This document shows, one piece after another, positions 61,171-64,000 of a DNA stretch of 64,000 nucleotides. The notes under the pieces were generated by a model, which searched no databases, was not told the DNA's origin, and saw only the letters and a list, made by a program, of their open reading frames with translations. Every line of letters begins with the position of its first letter. Position 1 is the stretch's first letter. This DNA comes from an uncultured Pontibacter sp. (GTDB lineage Bacteria; Bacteroidota; Bacteroidia; Cytophagales; Hymenobacteraceae), in the NCBI GenBank assembly GCA_947499125.1, contig CANMMP010000004.1, positions 186,001-250,000 on the forward strand. Direction: 5' to 3'. The position numbers were made by a program, and so were the translations under genes.

Positions 61171-61929
61171 ATGAGACTATTACCTATAATATTTCTTCTA
61201 TTCATGGGCTGCAGTTGCCAGGGTGCATCTACTCTCGGTGCTGAAGGTTCCCAGCCGCCATCTCACCAGGTCTGGAACCAGTTACTGCAGCAACATGTAA
61301 GCAAAACAGGCGAAGTGAGTTACAAAGGTTTTATAAAGGACAAAGCCAAACTGCAAAAATACCTAGACACGATCAGCAACAACCCACCCGATAAGAAAAC
61401 GTGGTCGGAAGCCGAACAGCTTGCTTATTGGATCAATGCTTATAATGCTTATACCGTGAAACTCATTATTGATCACTATCCTCTTAAAAGTATACAGGAC
61501 CTGCATCCAACTTTAAAAATACCGGGGGTTAACACAGTTTGGCACAAAAAGTTCTTCAAAATAGGAGGCCAGCCAGCCAGCCTGGACGAGATAGAACATA
61601 AAATTCTGCGGAAGCAGTTTGACGAGCCACGTATCCATTTTGCCATAAACTGTGCTTCCTTTTCGTGCCCGCCCTTGCTTAACGAAGCCTTTGTGGCGAA
61701 TAAACTGGATAAGCAACTAAACGAGATGGCCCGTGCATTTATCAATGACCCCAAACGGAATAAGCTTACATCTGGACGGGTAGAAGTATCGCAAATCTTT
61801 AACTGGTTTAAAGGCGACTTTACTAAAAACGGAAGTTTGATAGATTATCTCAATAAGTACAGCAGCACAAAAATTAAACCCAATGCAGAAGTAGATTATA
61901 TGAAATATGACTGGAGTCTGAATGAATAG
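61171..61929 (+). CDS. DUF547 lipoprotein
   Basis: This 252-residue protein has a lipobox near Cys14-16 (FMGCSCQGAS). The mature part is DUF547, recognised by AYWINAYNAYTVKLI, FFKIGGQPASLDEIEHKI, PRIHFAINCASFSCPPLL and the C-terminal FNWFKGDF segment. The family has a papain-like fold in some members, and the Cys and His in the IHFAINCASFSCPP part could be catalytic. It is embedded between glycosyltransferase genes of the same operon; the role is unknown. Confidence 0.88.
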   Translation: MRLLPIIFLLFMGCSCQGASTLGAEGSQPPSHQVWNQLLQQHVSKTGEVSYKGFIKDKAKLQKYLDTISNNPPDKKTWSEAEQLAYWINAYNAYTVKLIIDHYPLKSIQDLHPTLKIPGVNTVWHKKFFKIGGQPASLDEIEHKILRKQFDEPRIHFAINCASFSCPPLLNEAFVANKLDKQLNEMARAFINDPKRNKLTSGRVEVSQIFNWFKGDFTKNGSLIDYLNKYSSTKIKPNAEVDYMKYDWSLNE

Positions 61930-61931
61930 CC

Positions 61932-62627
61932 ATGCGCAGGATCAGTGTCATCATACCCGTTTATAATGATAGAAAATCGCTTCAGGAACTACTAAAGCAC
62001 CTTGATCTGGTATTCGATAAAAAGCTATTGGAGATTATGGTTGTTGATGGGGGGAGCGCAGAAAGTATAAATGACATAGTGCCTGCTGCAGTAAAATTGC
62101 TGAAAACAAGCCATGCCAGCCGTGCCGTGCAGTTAAATGCCGGTGCCCGGATGGCAACCGGGGATTTGCTTTATTTTCTGCATGCTGATTGCCTACCTCC
62201 GTTAACACTGGTAAAAGATATAAACAATGCAATAGATGCAGGGCATTTAGTAGGCTGCTACAGGCTGAAGCTTAAACCAGGAAACTGGCTACTTAACATC
62301 AACTCTTTTCTATCCAGGTTTAGGACGATGTTTAGTGGCGGCGGCGATCAGTCGCTGTACTTGCCTAAAATGGTTTTTGAAGAAACAGGTGGGTACAATG
62401 AAGACTATTGTGTGATGGAAGATTTCGAACTGGTGCACCGTCTGATACCACTTTACGGGTATCATATTCTCCCTAAAAATATACTTGTATCGTCACGAAA
62501 GTACAGCTACAATGGTTACTTTAAAGTAAACCTTGCCAATTACCTCACCTTTAGGCTCTACAGAAATAAGGTGCAGCCAAAAATAATCCAGGAGCATTAC
62601 TATGCAATGCTGAAGCGAGTTAAGTAA
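61932..62627 (+). CDS. TIGR04283-like glycosyltransferase
   Basis: This 231-residue GT2 protein has IPVYNDRKSLQELLKHL, VVDGGSAESIN (nucleotide-sugar motif), LYFLHADCLPP (DxD-like), GGGDQSLYLPK and VMEDFELVHRL. The start lies 2 bp after the DUF547 stop and its stop abuts the next gene, showing co-translation. It is related to the single GT2 gene at 41.0 kb. It transfers a sugar to an unknown acceptor, possibly in arsenosugar or exopolymer synthesis. Confidence 0.9.
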   Translation: MRRISVIIPVYNDRKSLQELLKHLDLVFDKKLLEIMVVDGGSAESINDIVPAAVKLLKTSHASRAVQLNAGARMATGDLLYFLHADCLPPLTLVKDINNAIDAGHLVGCYRLKLKPGNWLLNINSFLSRFRTMFSGGGDQSLYLPKMVFEETGGYNEDYCVMEDFELVHRLIPLYGYHILPKNILVSSRKYSYNGYFKVNLANYLTFRLYRNKVQPKIIQEHYYAMLKRVK

Positions 62628-64000
62628 ATGAAGATGAAGGAGGAAAAGCTTATAGGAGAGTTCTGTATCCGTTCAAAAGCACGTCATGTGGTCATTATTG
62701 GTAATGGCATAGCGGGTATAACATGTGCCCGCCACCTGCGCAAGCGTGACAGTTCTTCCCGCATCACGATCGTTTCTGGCGAAACCGAACATTTTTTCTC
62801 CCGAACAGCCCTGATGTACATCTACATGGGCCACATGAAGTACGCGCACACCAAACCTTATGAAGACTGGTTCTGGGAGAAGAACCGACTGAGCCTGTTA
62901 CACGATTGGGTGACCCTGATCGATTTCGAAAAAAAAGAATTACAACTGAAAGGGCAGGAATTACTGAAGTATGATATTCTTGTGCTGGCCCTGGGATCCA
63001 AACCCAATTTGTTCGGCTGGCCTGGTCAGGAACTGAAAGGTGTACAAGGGCTTTATAGTTACCAGGACCTGCAAAATATGGAAGCCAGCACAACTGCCTG
63101 CGAACGTGCTGTTGTAGTGGGCGGCGGCCTGATCGGCATCGAGATGGCCGAAATGCTGCTCAGCCGGCACATTCCGGTTACTTTCCTGGTTCGGGAGCAG
63201 GAGTTTTGGGACAATGTCCTGCCTGTAGAGGAAGCACAACTGGTTGGCCGTCACATTCGGGAGCACCACATCGACCTGCGTTTGGGTGAAGAACTGGATA
63301 AAATACAGGACGACGGAAATGGAAATGTCAACGCTATCGTAACGAAAGCAGGAGAAGAGATTCCCTGCCAGTTCGTAGGCCTGACAGTAGGAGTGAGCCC
63401 AAACATTAGTTTGGTGCGCGATACGCAACTGGAAATAAACAAAGGTATTTTGGTGAATGAGCACTTTGCTACTAATATACCTAATGTATTCGCTATCGGC
63501 GACTGTGCCGAGTACCGTACTCCGCCGCCCCTGCGACGGTCTATTGAGCAGGTATGGTACACAGGCCGCATGCATGGTGAAACGCTGGCCCATAACTTAG
63601 CCCATGAGCCGGTACCCTACCAACCAGGTCCTTGGTTCAACTCTGCTAAGTTCCTGGATATTGAATACCAAACTTACGGCCTGGTAACGAACAAGTGGGA
63701 GGAACCCTTAATATCCTTTTATTGGGAACACCCGGATGGTAAAAAATGCCTGCGGTTGCTCTTCGACAAAAATACACGTCAGGTGCAGGGAGTAAATGCC
63801 TTCGGCATACGGCTGCGGCATGACTTTTTTGATAAAGCCCTGCAAAACAACATAACGGTGGAACAGGTAATGGAGCAGTTGCACAAGACCAACTTTGATC
63901 CTGAATTCTACGACAGGCATTACGAGGAAATCTTGCAGGCATTTAATGCAAAGTTTGGCACTAGCCTTCGCCTGCCTGTTAAGAGTAAAAAGAAAAGCCT
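62628..64000 (+). CDS. FAD/NAD(P)-dependent oxidoreductase (3' end beyond window)
   Basis: From the ATG at 62628, which touches the preceding stop (TAAATG), an open frame of 457 codons runs to the window end. It encodes a pyridine nucleotide-disulfide oxidoreductase: FAD motif VVIIGNGIAGITCARHLR, NADPH motif VVVGGGLIGIEMAEML and AIGDCAEY. The redox Cys pair of disulfide reductases is absent, so it is closer to ferredoxin/nitrite reductase-type or rubredoxin reductase-type enzymes. Long open frames on the other strand across this gene are only its shadows. It is the last visible gene of the operon. Confidence 0.88.
   Translation, partial: MKMKEEKLIGEFCIRSKARHVVIIGNGIAGITCARHLRKRDSSSRITIVSGETEHFFSRTALMYIYMGHMKYAHTKPYEDWFWEKNRLSLLHDWVTLIDFEKKELQLKGQELLKYDILVLALGSKPNLFGWPGQELKGVQGLYSYQDLQNMEASTTACERAVVVGGGLIGIEMAEMLLSRHIPVTFLVREQEFWDNVLPVEEAQLVGRHIREHHIDLRLGEELDKIQDDGNGNVNAIVTKAGEEIPCQFVGLTVGVSPNISLVRDTQLEINKGILVNEHFATNIPNVFAIGDCAEYRTPPPLRRSIEQVWYTGRMHGETLAHNLAHEPVPYQPGPWFNSAKFLDIEYQTYGLVTNKWEEPLISFYWEHPDGKKCLRLLFDKNTRQVQGVNAFGIRLRHDFFDKALQNNITVEQVMEQLHKTNFDPEFYDRHYEEILQAFNAKFGTSLRLPVKSKKKS

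Noticed and set aside
62961-63593. A 210-codon minus-strand frame near the window end
   Set aside because: The plus strand has an FAD oxidoreductase with clear nucleotide-binding motifs over the same DNA; the reverse frame is a shadow.
1-64000. CRISPR array, tRNA, rRNA or insertion sequence
   Set aside because: No regularly spaced direct repeats with unique spacers, no cloverleaf with CCA-type end and no transposase with terminal repeats was found by reading both strands; short tandem motifs in promoters are not arrays.

Overview
The window looks like a chromosomal segment of a Bacteroidota member, most probably a Cytophagales/Hymenobacteraceae organism of the Pontibacter type. The support is indirect: a TonB receptor paired with a DUF4249 lipoprotein, LytTR two-component regulation, HMA-AraC and cupin-AraC regulators, the Bacteroidota promoter signature TAnnTTTG, and families largely restricted to this phylum. 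No rRNA, tRNA or CRISPR array was seen.

Region 1 (1-9.2 kb, all minus strand): a DUF4260 gene (cut by the window edge) with an outer membrane barrel gene, a LytS/LytR-type two-component pair, a TonB receptor with its DUF4249 lipoprotein, and a CopB-type copper P-type ATPase. Region 2 (9.3-28 kb) holds a MmeI-like single-chain restriction-modification enzyme with a low-GC recognition domain, several secreted proteins of unknown role, a metal-homeostasis group (HMA-AraC regulator, porin/DoxX/CDF operon, multicopper oxidase), and an AT-rich two-gene insert encoding a DndC-like sulfurtransferase and a four-helix membrane protein. Two families of 21-bp-period direct repeats recur upstream of genes here: TGTAACA-type at four promoters (copper regulator, SDR, porin operon, multicopper oxidase) and TTTGTCC-type at four others. 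Each has a fixed distance to a TTTG-type -7 element, which suggests two AraC-family regulons.

Region 3 (28-38.4 kb) is a mobile or plasmid-like element. It has a 1.2-kb AT-rich leader with repeated TTCCGCA words, a large serine recombinase with a histone-H1-like tail and two accessory genes, a tyrosine recombinase, two excisionase-type HTH proteins, a RepA-like ATPase, an iteron-like stretch and small orphan genes. No conjugation genes are present.

Region 4 (38.7-59.6 kb) is an accessory stress/detoxification zone: SDRs, an isochorismatase fusion, AhpD-type proteins, cyanophycinase, small membrane proteins, DUF3179, an amidohydrolase, a mer-like mercury module (ArsR-type regulator, MerTP, small CxxC protein and a divergent flavin disulfide oxidoreductase), DUF427 genes, a second MerA-like oxidoreductase, and a DUF2652 cyclase-fold/SRPBCC protein. 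Truncated OsmC and DUF427 remnants mark a recombination scar near 48.78 kb. Region 5 (59.8 kb to the end) is a plus-strand operon of three glycosyltransferase-like genes, including members of the two families linked to arsenosugar biosynthesis, plus DUF547 and an FAD oxidoreductase that runs off the window.
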